Assembly (NCBI GenBank): GCA_021414185.1
Contig: JAIOOZ010000227.1
Coordinates: forward strand, 1-13,040
Length of the DNA stretch: 13,040 nucleotides
Direction: 5' to 3'
From: Betaproteobacteria bacterium
GTDB lineage: Bacteria > Pseudomonadota > Gammaproteobacteria > Burkholderiales > SG8-41
In this document: in pieces, positions 5,971-12,805 of the stretch
Numbering within the stretch: position 1 is the first letter of the stretch
How the letters are laid out: every line of letters begins with the position of its first letter
The notes under the pieces: generated by a model
The model's input: only the letters and a program-made list of their open reading frames with translations
Told to the model about the DNA's origin: nothing
Database searches by the model: none
Translations under genes and position numbers: made by a program

Positions 5971-7161
5971 CTAGCCTGCCTTGCGCGTGCTTAAGGCATC
6001 GATGGCTTCGCGCGTGAGCCCGAGTTCGCCCAGCACTTCGTGCTGATGCTGTCCCAACAGTGGAGGCGCCCGGCGTCCGCTGCCCGGTGTGTCGCTCAGC
6101 TTGATCGGTATTCCCGGTACCTTGATGGGGCCGAGCGTCGGATGCTCGAGATCCATGATCATGTTGCGGGCCGCGACCTGCGGATCGAGCAGCACATCCT
6201 CCACCGTGTTGATGCGGCTGCACGGCACGCCGGCGTCGGTGAGCCGCTTTGCCCATTCCACCGTGCCGCACGTGGCAAAACGCTCCATCAATATTGCATT
6301 CAATGCCTCGCGGTGTTTTACACGCAGGGCATTGGTCTTGTAATCCGGGTGCTCCGCCAGTTCGGGCAGCCCCATCGCCACCACCAGTTTTACATACAGC
6401 CCGTTGTTCAGTGCCGCCACCATCAAATCGCCGTCCGCGGTGGGATAGACCTGATAAGGCGCGAGGTGGGCAGACGCGGAGCCGAGTTTGCCGCCCGGCA
6501 CTTTGCCGGTTGCGAAGTAACCGACCGCGCGAAACGCCAGCCACGCAATCTGCGATTCGAACAGCGAAGCCTCGACGCGCTGGCCGCGTCCGGTGTGCGC
6601 TCGGGCAACCAGCGCCAGCAGGATGGCCTGGTTCGCGTACATCGCCGCGCCCATGTCGCAAACCGATACGCTCGCCCTCGTCGGCGGAGTCCCGGGCGCG
6701 CCGGTCATGTGCATGATGCCCACGAAGGCCTGCATGACCGAGTCGTAGGCTGCCTGCTCGCGGCGCGGCCCGCTGTCGCCGAAGCCGGAGATCGAACAGT
6801 AGATGATGCGCGGATTCACCTTGCGTATCGATTCATAGTCGATGCCGAGCCGTTCCGGCACGCCGCGCCGGTAATTCTCGACGAAGATGTCGGCGGTCTT
6901 GCAGAGATCGAACAGCACGTCGCGCGCCTCGGGGTTCTTCAGATCCAGCACGATCGAGCGCTTGTTGCGGTTCACCGCCAGGAATTCGGCGCCCTGGTCG
7001 CCCCAGAACGGCGGGCCCCAGGTGCGTGACTGATCGCCCGTGGGCGATTCGACCTTGATCACATCGGCGCCGGCGTCCCCCAGCATCATCGTGCAGAACG
7101 GGCCCGCCAGCACCGACGTAAGATCGATTACCTTGATGCCTTCGAGTGCAGTGGACATCAT
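5971..7161 (-). CDS. CaiB/BaiF (type III) acyl-CoA transferase
   Basis: 396 residues, typical for the family, which transfers CoA between carboxylic acids in the cytoplasm using an aspartyl-CoA intermediate. The catalytic Asp is Asp169 in SVCDMGAAM, equivalent to Asp169 of formyl-CoA transferase. Other landmarks: VLAGPFCTMMLGDAGADVIKVE region (17-38), NRNKRSIVLDLK (64-75), VENYRRGVPERLGIDY (94-109) and YCSISGFGDSGP (121-132). The ATG at 7159-7161 overlaps the stop of the crotonase gene as ATGA; a second ATG directly follows (7156-7158) and could be used instead. Its job in this operon is probably activation of the imported acid, with succinyl-CoA or another CoA ester as donor (inference). Confidence 0.94.
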   Translation of the reverse strand: MMSTALEGIKVIDLTSVLAGPFCTMMLGDAGADVIKVESPTGDQSRTWGPPFWGDQGAEFLAVNRNKRSIVLDLKNPEARDVLFDLCKTADIFVENYRRGVPERLGIDYESIRKVNPRIIYCSISGFGDSGPRREQAAYDSVMQAFVGIMHMTGAPGTPPTRASVSVCDMGAAMYANQAILLALVARAHTGRGQRVEASLFESQIAWLAFRAVGYFATGKVPGGKLGSASAHLAPYQVYPTADGDLMVAALNNGLYVKLVVAMGLPELAEHPDYKTNALRVKHREALNAILMERFATCGTVEWAKRLTDAGVPCSRINTVEDVLLDPQVAARNMIMDLEHPTLGPIKVPGIPIKLSDTPGSGRRAPPLLGQHQHEVLGELGLTREAIDALSTRKAG

Positions 7162-7931
7162 TTATCTTTCTTTGCGTCGCGCTTGGCGACGTAGTTGTCG
7201 ATGCGCGCCTGAAACTTGGGATGCAGCCGCGAGATCACGCGGATGTCGCGCGCGTACTCCAGCGCCTTGCTGTATTCCATGTCGGTCGCGGTGCGCACGA
7301 CCTCCTTGGTGAACGCGAGTCCGTGATGCGCATTTTGCGCGATCTCCAGCGCGAGTTCGGTCGCGGCGGCGAGCGAAGTGCCGTTGTCGACCACGCGGTT
7401 CACCAGTCCGAGGCGAAACGCTTCGGCCGCGTTGATCGGACGGCCGGTAAACAGCATCTCGTTCATCGCCTTGCGTCCCATCAGGCGCAGCAGCGCTGGA
7501 ATCACCGTGGCGGAAGCGATGCCGACGCGCACTTCCGGATAGCCGATGGTGGCGCGCTCTTCCGCGATCGCCAGGTCCGACCAGCCGACGAGGTTGGCGC
7601 CCAGGCCCAGCGCAGGCCCGTTGATGGCGGAGATGGTCACTTTAGGATAGTTCCAGACCAGCCGGTTCAGCGTCAGGATATGCTCGTACTCGCCGCGGTC
7701 TTCCAGCGCCGTCGCCTTGCGCATTTCGCGCAGATCGGCGCCGCCGGAGAACGCGGTGCCCGCGCCAGTGAAAATGACGACGACTATCGCATCGTCCGCC
7801 GCGATATCTTCCAGGGCTGCCGTCATCTGCTTGACGAGCGCCGGGCTGAACGGATTGCGCTTTTCGGGTTCGTTCAGCGTAACGATGGCGATGGGGGATT
7901 TTTTCTCCACCAGTAAGCGGGTATCGGTCAT
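7158..7931 (-). CDS. Enoyl-CoA hydratase/isomerase (crotonase) family protein lacking one catalytic Glu
   Basis: 257 residues, normal for a crotonase. The CoA-binding and oxyanion region FSGGADLREM (61-70) and the second segment NGPALGLGANLVG (104-116) are clear. Compared with rat mitochondrial hydratase, the position of Glu144 is Asn113, while the Glu164 equivalent is kept as Glu133 in IGYPEVRVG. Classical syn-hydration uses both glutamates, so this protein may instead be an isomerase, hydrolase, decarboxylase or C-C lyase of the superfamily. Start ATG 7929-7931 is set by GAGGA 8 bases upstream; the frame is open further, to 8006, but into the end of the preceding Bug gene. The stop overlaps the CoA-transferase start by 4 bases, so the two products probably act in the same step series. 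Confidence 0.92.
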   Translation of the reverse strand: MTDTRLLVEKKSPIAIVTLNEPEKRNPFSPALVKQMTAALEDIAADDAIVVVIFTGAGTAFSGGADLREMRKATALEDRGEYEHILTLNRLVWNYPKVTISAINGPALGLGANLVGWSDLAIAEERATIGYPEVRVGIASATVIPALLRLMGRKAMNEMLFTGRPINAAEAFRLGLVNRVVDNGTSLAAATELALEIAQNAHHGLAFTKEVVRTATDMEYSKALEYARDIRVISRLHPKFQARIDNYVAKRDAKKDK

Positions 7932-7980
7932 TACTTCATTCCTCGTGTTGTTGATTCTTTCAGGGGTACTGCGACAGGCA

Positions 7981-9006
7981 TCAGTCCGGAACGATGCCGG
8001 CTTCACGCACGACCTTGCCCCACTTTACCGTCTCCGCCTTGAAGTAAGCGCCGAATTCCGCGGACGGCATGCCGCCGGGTTCCGCACCGAGGCTGGCCAG
8101 AGTATCGGCGACTTCCGGCGTCTTCAGTGTTGCCGCAATCTCCTGCTGCAGCCGCAGGACGATAGCCGGCGGCGTTTTTGCCGGCGCGAGCACACCGAAC
8201 CACGAACTCGATTCGAAGCCCGGGAAGCCGGACTCCGCGACGGTCGGAATATTCGGCGCGGCCGCGTTGCGCTTGAGACTGGTGAAGGCCAGCGCCCTAA
8301 CCCGGCCGCTTTTCACGTAAGGCAGTGAAGATACCGAACTGCTGAACAGGACCTGCACCTGCCCGGCGACGAGATCGATGAACGCGGGGCCCGCCCCTTT
8401 GTACGGGACGTGGACCATTTTGAGATGGGCGACGCTGTTGAACAGTTCCGCGGTCAGGTGCAAAGAACTGCCGTTGCCGCCGGAGGCGAACGCAAGTCCG
8501 CCGGGTTTGGACTTTGCCAGCGCGACCAGTTCGGCCACCGAGTTTGCGGAAACCGCCGGGTTGATGCAGAGCACGAACGGCGTGGCTGCCATCATGGTGA
8601 CCGGCGCGAAATCCTTGACCGGCTCATAGGGTAGCTTCTTGAACAGCGCGGGATTGACCGTATGCGTAGTCGAAACGGTCAGAATCGTATAGCCGTCCGG
8701 CGGCGCTTTCGCGACGATCTCAGTGCCGATGATAGTGCTGGCACCCGGACGCAGATCGATGACCACTGTTTGTCCGAGATTTTTGGTGAGGCCCTTGCCA
8801 GTCAAACGCGCCAGCGTGTCGGACGGCCCGCCCGGGCTATAAGGAACCACGAAGCGGATCGGCTTATCGGGGTACGCTGCACAGGCGCCGGCCGCAAACA
8901 ATACGCCCAGACCAAACAATCCGGCACGGCAGCTGTAACGAAATCCGAGTCCGCTGTGACGCTCGCGCATCCCCTGCCGACCCGGCACCAATGAAATCAC
9001 CCGCAT
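7981..9006 (-). CDS. Bug/TctC-family periplasmic solute-binding protein
   Basis: 341 residues with a long N-terminal region: a basic stretch up to Arg27, then the hydrophobic AGLFGLGVLFAAGA (28-41) and probable cleavage near ACAA (41-44) before YPDKPIRF. The mature protein shows the complete family pattern: PYSPGGPSDTLAR with the usual Asp, APPDGYT, LPYEPVKDFAPVT, VPYKGAGPAF and ESGFPGFESSSWFGV. The start at 9006 is preferred because GGGGGAG lies 7 bases upstream; Met13 (8970) would give a shorter signal peptide but has no spaced Shine-Dalgarno. It lies 25 bases after a second, clearly related Bug gene and 49 bases before the crotonase gene. Ligand unknown. Confidence 0.93.
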   Translation of the reverse strand: MRVISLVPGRQGMRERHSGLGFRYSCRAGLFGLGVLFAAGACAAYPDKPIRFVVPYSPGGPSDTLARLTGKGLTKNLGQTVVIDLRPGASTIIGTEIVAKAPPDGYTILTVSTTHTVNPALFKKLPYEPVKDFAPVTMMAATPFVLCINPAVSANSVAELVALAKSKPGGLAFASGGNGSSLHLTAELFNSVAHLKMVHVPYKGAGPAFIDLVAGQVQVLFSSSVSSLPYVKSGRVRALAFTSLKRNAAAPNIPTVAESGFPGFESSSWFGVLAPAKTPPAIVLRLQQEIAATLKTPEVADTLASLGAEPGGMPSAEFGAYFKAETVKWGKVVREAGIVPD

Positions 9007-9013
9007 TAACCTG

Positions 9014-9022
9014 CTCCCCCTT
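9014..9022 (-). promoter_or_regulatory. Ribosome binding site of the Bug gene starting at 9006
   Basis: Minus strand AAGGGGGAG with 7 bases to the ATG at 9004-9006. It supports the longer of two possible N-termini. Confidence 0.65.
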
Positions 9023-9031
9023 AACGCGCTT

Positions 9032-10012
9032 TTATTCGGCCTTGATGCCGGCTTCCTTGATCACGCCGGCCCACACCGCGGTCTCGGCTTTGATTTTCGC
9101 TGCGAGTTCCTGCGGCGTGCTGGTTTCGACATCCAGCCCCTGACGCGACATCGCATCCTGCACGTCGGGCAGTTCTACTGCTTTGATCGCGGCGCCGCGA
9201 ATGCGGTTGACGATGACTGGTGATGTTCCGGTCGGCACCAGCAACGCATACCACGAACTCACATCGAAGCCGGGGAATCCCGATTCCGCAATGGTCGGCA
9301 ATTCGGGGGCGACCTTGGAGCGTTTGGTGCCGGTGGTGGCGAACGCTTTCAGCCTGCCCGCCTTGATCTGCGGTATCGACGACGCCACGCTGGCGAACAA
9401 TACCTGCGCTTCACCACCCAGCACTGCCGCCGCCGCGGGCCCGCCGCCCTTGTATGCGAGGTGGACCATGTCGATGCCGGCGCGCTTCTTGAAAAGCTCC
9501 GCCGCCAGATGCAGCGGGCTGCCGACCCCCGCCGAAGCATAGTTGAGCGAACCGGGTTTTTGCTTCGCCAGCGCGATGAAGTCCTTCAGCGTAGAGGCCG
9601 CAATGCTCGGATGCGTGACCAGAATGTATTGCGCGGTCGCAAGCAGCGTCACCGGCTGCAGGTCCTTCGTCACGCTGTAGGGCAGCTTGTAGAGACTGGG
9701 GTTGACCGTCAGCACGGTGTTGAAACCCATGAATACCGTGTAGCCGTCGGGCGCGGCTTTGGCGACGGTCTCCGCGGCGATATTGCCGGCGGCGCCACCG
9801 CGGTTGTCCACCACCCATGCCTGCCCAAGCACGTCGTGCAATTTTGGCGTGATGATGCGCGAGAGCGAATCCGCGCCGCCACCGGGCGCGAACGGCACGA
9901 GCAGCCTGACCGGATGCGTAGGATAAGGCGGCGAATCGGCGGCCAATGCCGCGCCAGCACTCGCCAGCCCCAGACCGCACATCGCAAATAATTTACTGAT
10001 TTTGGTTTTCAT
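9032..10012 (-). CDS. Bug/TctC-family periplasmic solute-binding protein
   Basis: 326 residues. Signal peptide MKTKISKLFAMCGLGLASAG with cleavage near ALA/A (22-25) before DSPPYPTHPVRL. Family landmarks: PFAPGGGADSLSR with the conserved Asp, VDNRGGAAGN, AAPDGYT, LPYSVTKDLQPVT, LAYKGGGPAA and ESGFPGFDVSSWYALLVP. The C-terminal half runs closely parallel to the next Bug protein in the operon (both carry ESGFPGF and AELF segments at matching places), suggesting a tandem duplication followed by divergence. The ATG follows the stop of the PrpD gene after a single base (TGA-T-ATG), so it is probably translationally coupled to it. This links the receptor to the PrpD substrate (inference). Confidence 0.93.
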   Translation of the reverse strand: MKTKISKLFAMCGLGLASAGAALAADSPPYPTHPVRLLVPFAPGGGADSLSRIITPKLHDVLGQAWVVDNRGGAAGNIAAETVAKAAPDGYTVFMGFNTVLTVNPSLYKLPYSVTKDLQPVTLLATAQYILVTHPSIAASTLKDFIALAKQKPGSLNYASAGVGSPLHLAAELFKKRAGIDMVHLAYKGGGPAAAAVLGGEAQVLFASVASSIPQIKAGRLKAFATTGTKRSKVAPELPTIAESGFPGFDVSSWYALLVPTGTSPVIVNRIRGAAIKAVELPDVQDAMSRQGLDVETSTPQELAAKIKAETAVWAGVIKEAGIKAE

Positions 10013-10013
10013 A

Positions 10014-11381
10014 TCAGCCCGCCACCGTCAGGCGCACGCACTCGCCGGCGTCCGCCAGGTCTTCAATACGCCACAACTTGTCCAGCAAACGGTCGGTCTG
10101 CGCGCTGCTCAGCACCTGCGCCGCAAGCGGGCGGAACTTGGCTTCGATTTCCGCTTCGGTCATTGGATTCTTGTAATGGCCCCGGTGATAATCGACCAGC
10201 GCTTGGTGCGTCACGCCGGACTTGGTCGTGAGCGTGAAGTAACAACGCATCGCTTCCGGCATGCGTTTCTCCGCCTCCTCCGACAACGCAACCTTGATGC
10301 GCTGCGCCAGTGCGAGTATTTTCGGATCGCGCAGGCAATCGTCGTCGAAATGACGCGACTCCACGCCGCCATATATCAACGCCACCGCGACCGTATACGG
10401 CATGCTGTGGTCCGCCGTCTCGCGCGTCGCCGGCGTCCACTTTTCGGGATCGCCTGCCATCAGGCGTACTGCAGCACTCACTGTTTCAATGCGTATCTCG
10501 GCAATCTCATCGACATTGGCGATCTTCGCGCGCACTTCCAGCGCCGCCTCCACCACGGTCTGCGAATACTGTCCGAGCGGGAAATGCTTGATGCTGCATT
10601 CCATGATCTTGTAGCCGTTTCCGCGCCCACCGAGGCCAGCGAGCTGAAACGGCGCGCGCGTGACCGCCTTGAAATAGCCGCCGACGCCTTCGAATATCGG
10701 TGCCGGCCCCGTCATGCCGCGCGCAGCGAGCATCGCTGCAAATACTGCGTTGCGGCTCGCGTTCGCGTAGGCACAGCCCTTCCACATCGATACGTGGCCG
10801 ATGCGTGTCTGGTAAAGCGCTACGTTGGGCGCGATGCCGAGATTGAACGCTTGCGCAATATCTTTCTCCGGCAGGCCCAGCAACTTGGCCGCCGCCGCGG
10901 TGCTCGCCACGCCGCCGACCGTCACGTGGTCGAAGCCGAGCGGCTTCAAATCCACTGCGTCGCAAATGCGGCAAAACACTTCGTACGCAAGCACCGTCGC
11001 GGTAATCACTTCCTTGCCGCTGCGCTTCAATGCCTCCGCGAGCGTCAGCACCGCGGCTATGCTATCGCTCGGATGGCCGGATTCGCCGGTACTCGTATAG
11101 CCGTCGTTGAAATCGAGGAAACGCAGCATCACACCGTTGGCGAACGTCGCCATATCGAGGCTGGAACGCTGCCCGCTGCCGATGACTGTCGCAGGCTGGC
11201 TGCTCGTCACCATGCCGGCAAGTTCGCGCGCGATGCCGGCGGGGTCGCTCGTGTAGCCGCCAAGAGCGCAGCCCACGCTGTCTACGATCAGCCGCTTGGC
11301 CTGCTGTACGACTTCCGGTGGCAGATCTTCATAACGCAGTGCAGACGCGTAGGCACTGAGTTGCTCAACTATGGTCGGCAT
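10014..11381 (-). CDS. MmgE/PrpD family protein, subgroup closest to 2-methylcitrate dehydratase
   Basis: 455 residues. Of the three paralogues in the window this one looks most like PrpD itself: FANGVMLRFLDFNDGY (80-95) with Asp90, then GHPSD (102-106), WKGCAYANASRN in the middle, IKHFPLGQYSQ as the second active-site segment and DHSMPYTVAVALIYGG near the start of the last third. PrpD dehydrates 2-methylcitrate to cis-2-methylaconitate, but no prpB/prpC or acnD genes accompany it, so a role in the propionate cycle is not supported; dehydration or decarboxylation of a related tricarboxylate is more likely (inference). ATG 11379-11381 follows the preceding stop by 8 bases; only a weak AGCAG is present, so translation is probably coupled. 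Confidence 0.92.
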   Translation of the reverse strand: MPTIVEQLSAYASALRYEDLPPEVVQQAKRLIVDSVGCALGGYTSDPAGIARELAGMVTSSQPATVIGSGQRSSLDMATFANGVMLRFLDFNDGYTSTGESGHPSDSIAAVLTLAEALKRSGKEVITATVLAYEVFCRICDAVDLKPLGFDHVTVGGVASTAAAAKLLGLPEKDIAQAFNLGIAPNVALYQTRIGHVSMWKGCAYANASRNAVFAAMLAARGMTGPAPIFEGVGGYFKAVTRAPFQLAGLGGRGNGYKIMECSIKHFPLGQYSQTVVEAALEVRAKIANVDEIAEIRIETVSAAVRLMAGDPEKWTPATRETADHSMPYTVAVALIYGGVESRHFDDDCLRDPKILALAQRIKVALSEEAEKRMPEAMRCYFTLTTKSGVTHQALVDYHRGHYKNPMTEAEIEAKFRPLAAQVLSSAQTDRLLDKLWRIEDLADAGECVRLTVAG

Positions 11382-11389
11382 CTGCTGGT

Positions 11390-12778
11390 TCAGGCCTTCC
11401 GCGCCACGAATCCGCGCACATCGGCCTCGTCATGCAAGCGCCACACACGCGCAATCATTTCTTTCATTTCGTCCGGTTTGGCGCCATCCGTAAACGCAGA
11501 CAAGCGCATCGCCTTGTCTTCGAGTTCGGCGCGCGTCAACATATTGTCCGGATCTCCCTTGGGCGACGTAATGCGCTGATCGAGCTTCCTGCCGTCGCGC
11601 ATCACCACGCTGACATGTCCCAGCCAGCGCTTCGGGTAGGCCTGATCGACTTCGGGATCGAGCGCCATTTTCACTTTGTCGTGAAACGCGCGCAGCTGGA
11701 CATCGCGCAATGCTTCGTTGGTGAAATCGGCGAGGCTCGCGCGCCCGAGATTTGCGGCGAGCGCCAGCACGAACCCCATCGAGAATTTCGACTGGTGGAT
11801 GGTTTGCGGATCGGTCACCGGCCCCAGCACGTCGATCGCGCCCTGATGCACGTGGGCGGTGACGCTGGCGATGTCCTGCGCTTTCAGTTTATGCGTCTGC
11901 ATCAATGCAAGCAGCGCATCGGCCGACGGATGGGTATGGCGGCACGATGCGTGAAACTTGAAAGAAGTTTCGGCCGTGGCCCAGCGCTTGCCGAGTTGGT
12001 CGGTCAGACATTTCACATCCGAATCGGACGACATGCCTGCCGCCATGCCCTGCTTGCCTTCGAATATCTGGCGCGCACCGGTAAAGCCATCACGTGCGAG
12101 GTAAGCGGCCATCAATCCATCGGCGGCGGCTTTCGCGGTGTGCAACTGCTTCGAATCCGCGGCGTCGCGCAGGAATTCCCACAGCCCCGCCGCCATCGTG
12201 CCCGCAGAGCCGAGGCAGTGCTGCATGCGCTCGGCATCGAGCTTCAGCAAATGCGCGACACCCGCCGCAGCCGCGAGCTTGCCCGCCGTTCCGGTCGTGT
12301 GAAACACCTTGTAATGGGAGCGTCCGAGAAACTCACCGACGCGTATGCCGCATTCGTAACCGGCTACCGCGGCCGTCAGGAAATCCCGTCCGGACAGGCG
12401 CGCGCATTGCGCAACGGCAAAGACTGCCGGAAATACCACGGTGCCAGGGTGCAGCACCGAGCTGTTGTGCAAATCGTCCTGCTCGACGAAGTGCGACGCC
12501 GCGCCGTTGATGAGCGCCGCGAACATGGGTGAAGTGCGTTTGCGCGAAACCAGGATCTCGCTGTCGCCTTCGCGCGGCCCCATCACGGCAGCGAATTTCT
12601 CCATGATGCGCGTCGGCCGCGCATCCTTGCCGGCCAGCGCAGACGCCAGCCAGTCGAGAAACAGCTCTTCGGTGCGCGCCACCACCGCCGGCGGCAAATC
12701 CTCGTAGCGTATCGCCGAGAGAAATTCGCACAGCGTGCGGGTCGCAGACGTCGTGTCGGGCTTTGATATCGTATCCAT
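11390..12778 (-). CDS. MmgE/PrpD family protein, subgroup with EQDDLH motif
   Basis: 462 residues, full length. N-terminal helices include LSAIRYEDLPPAVVARTEEL (20-39). The active-site signature is INGAASHFVEQDDLHNSS (90-107) followed by His110 in LHPG. Further family positions: Lys216 in HTAKAAADGLMAA and the histidine-rich FHASCRHTHPSAD (275-287). The EQDDLH form sets it apart from both other PrpD-type proteins here, and it shares only the fold and landmarks with the next gene, so the pair is not a recent duplicate; they may catalyse successive steps or form a heteromer (inference). ATG 12776-12778 has a perfect AGGAGG 6 bases upstream, the strongest ribosome site in the window. The exact reaction cannot be assigned. 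Confidence 0.92.
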   Translation of the reverse strand: MDTISKPDTTSATRTLCEFLSAIRYEDLPPAVVARTEELFLDWLASALAGKDARPTRIMEKFAAVMGPREGDSEILVSRKRTSPMFAALINGAASHFVEQDDLHNSSVLHPGTVVFPAVFAVAQCARLSGRDFLTAAVAGYECGIRVGEFLGRSHYKVFHTTGTAGKLAAAAGVAHLLKLDAERMQHCLGSAGTMAAGLWEFLRDAADSKQLHTAKAAADGLMAAYLARDGFTGARQIFEGKQGMAAGMSSDSDVKCLTDQLGKRWATAETSFKFHASCRHTHPSADALLALMQTHKLKAQDIASVTAHVHQGAIDVLGPVTDPQTIHQSKFSMGFVLALAANLGRASLADFTNEALRDVQLRAFHDKVKMALDPEVDQAYPKRWLGHVSVVMRDGRKLDQRITSPKGDPDNMLTRAELEDKAMRLSAFTDGAKPDEMKEMIARVWRLHDEADVRGFVARKA

Positions 12779-12784
12779 GGTTCT

Positions 12785-12790
12785 CCTCCT
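12785..12790 (-). promoter_or_regulatory. Strong ribosome binding site of the MmgE/PrpD gene
   Basis: Minus strand AGGAGG, 6 bases before ATG 12778. It fixes the start and suggests high translation from this internal operon position. Confidence 0.8.
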
Positions 12791-12805
12791 GCAATTCGGT
12801 GCGGT

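Noticed and set aside
5921..6661. N-terminal extension of the Bug gene at 4943-5920, which would give a 572-residue fusion
   Set aside because: The extension is an out-of-frame reading of the CoA-transferase gene. A signal peptide and a GGAGG site mark the real start at 5920.
6040..7029. Plus-strand open frame of 329 codons
   Set aside because: Antisense shadow of the CaiB/BaiF gene; composition is typical of a reverse frame and no domain is seen.
10002..11579. Plus-strand open frame of 525 codons opposite the two PrpD genes
   Set aside because: It spans the end of one minus-strand gene and the whole of another, is rich in Arg and His as expected for an antisense frame of GC-rich coding DNA, and shows no domain. 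The minus-strand frames carry clear family motifs.
11432..12532. Plus-strand open frame of 366 codons
   Set aside because: Antisense shadow of the MmgE/PrpD gene at 11390-12778; Arg/His-rich, no recognisable motif.
10014..12778. The two consecutive PrpD genes as parts of a propionate (methylcitrate) cycle
   Set aside because: No prpB, prpC, acnD or prpF gene is in the window, and one of the two has a clearly different active-site signature.
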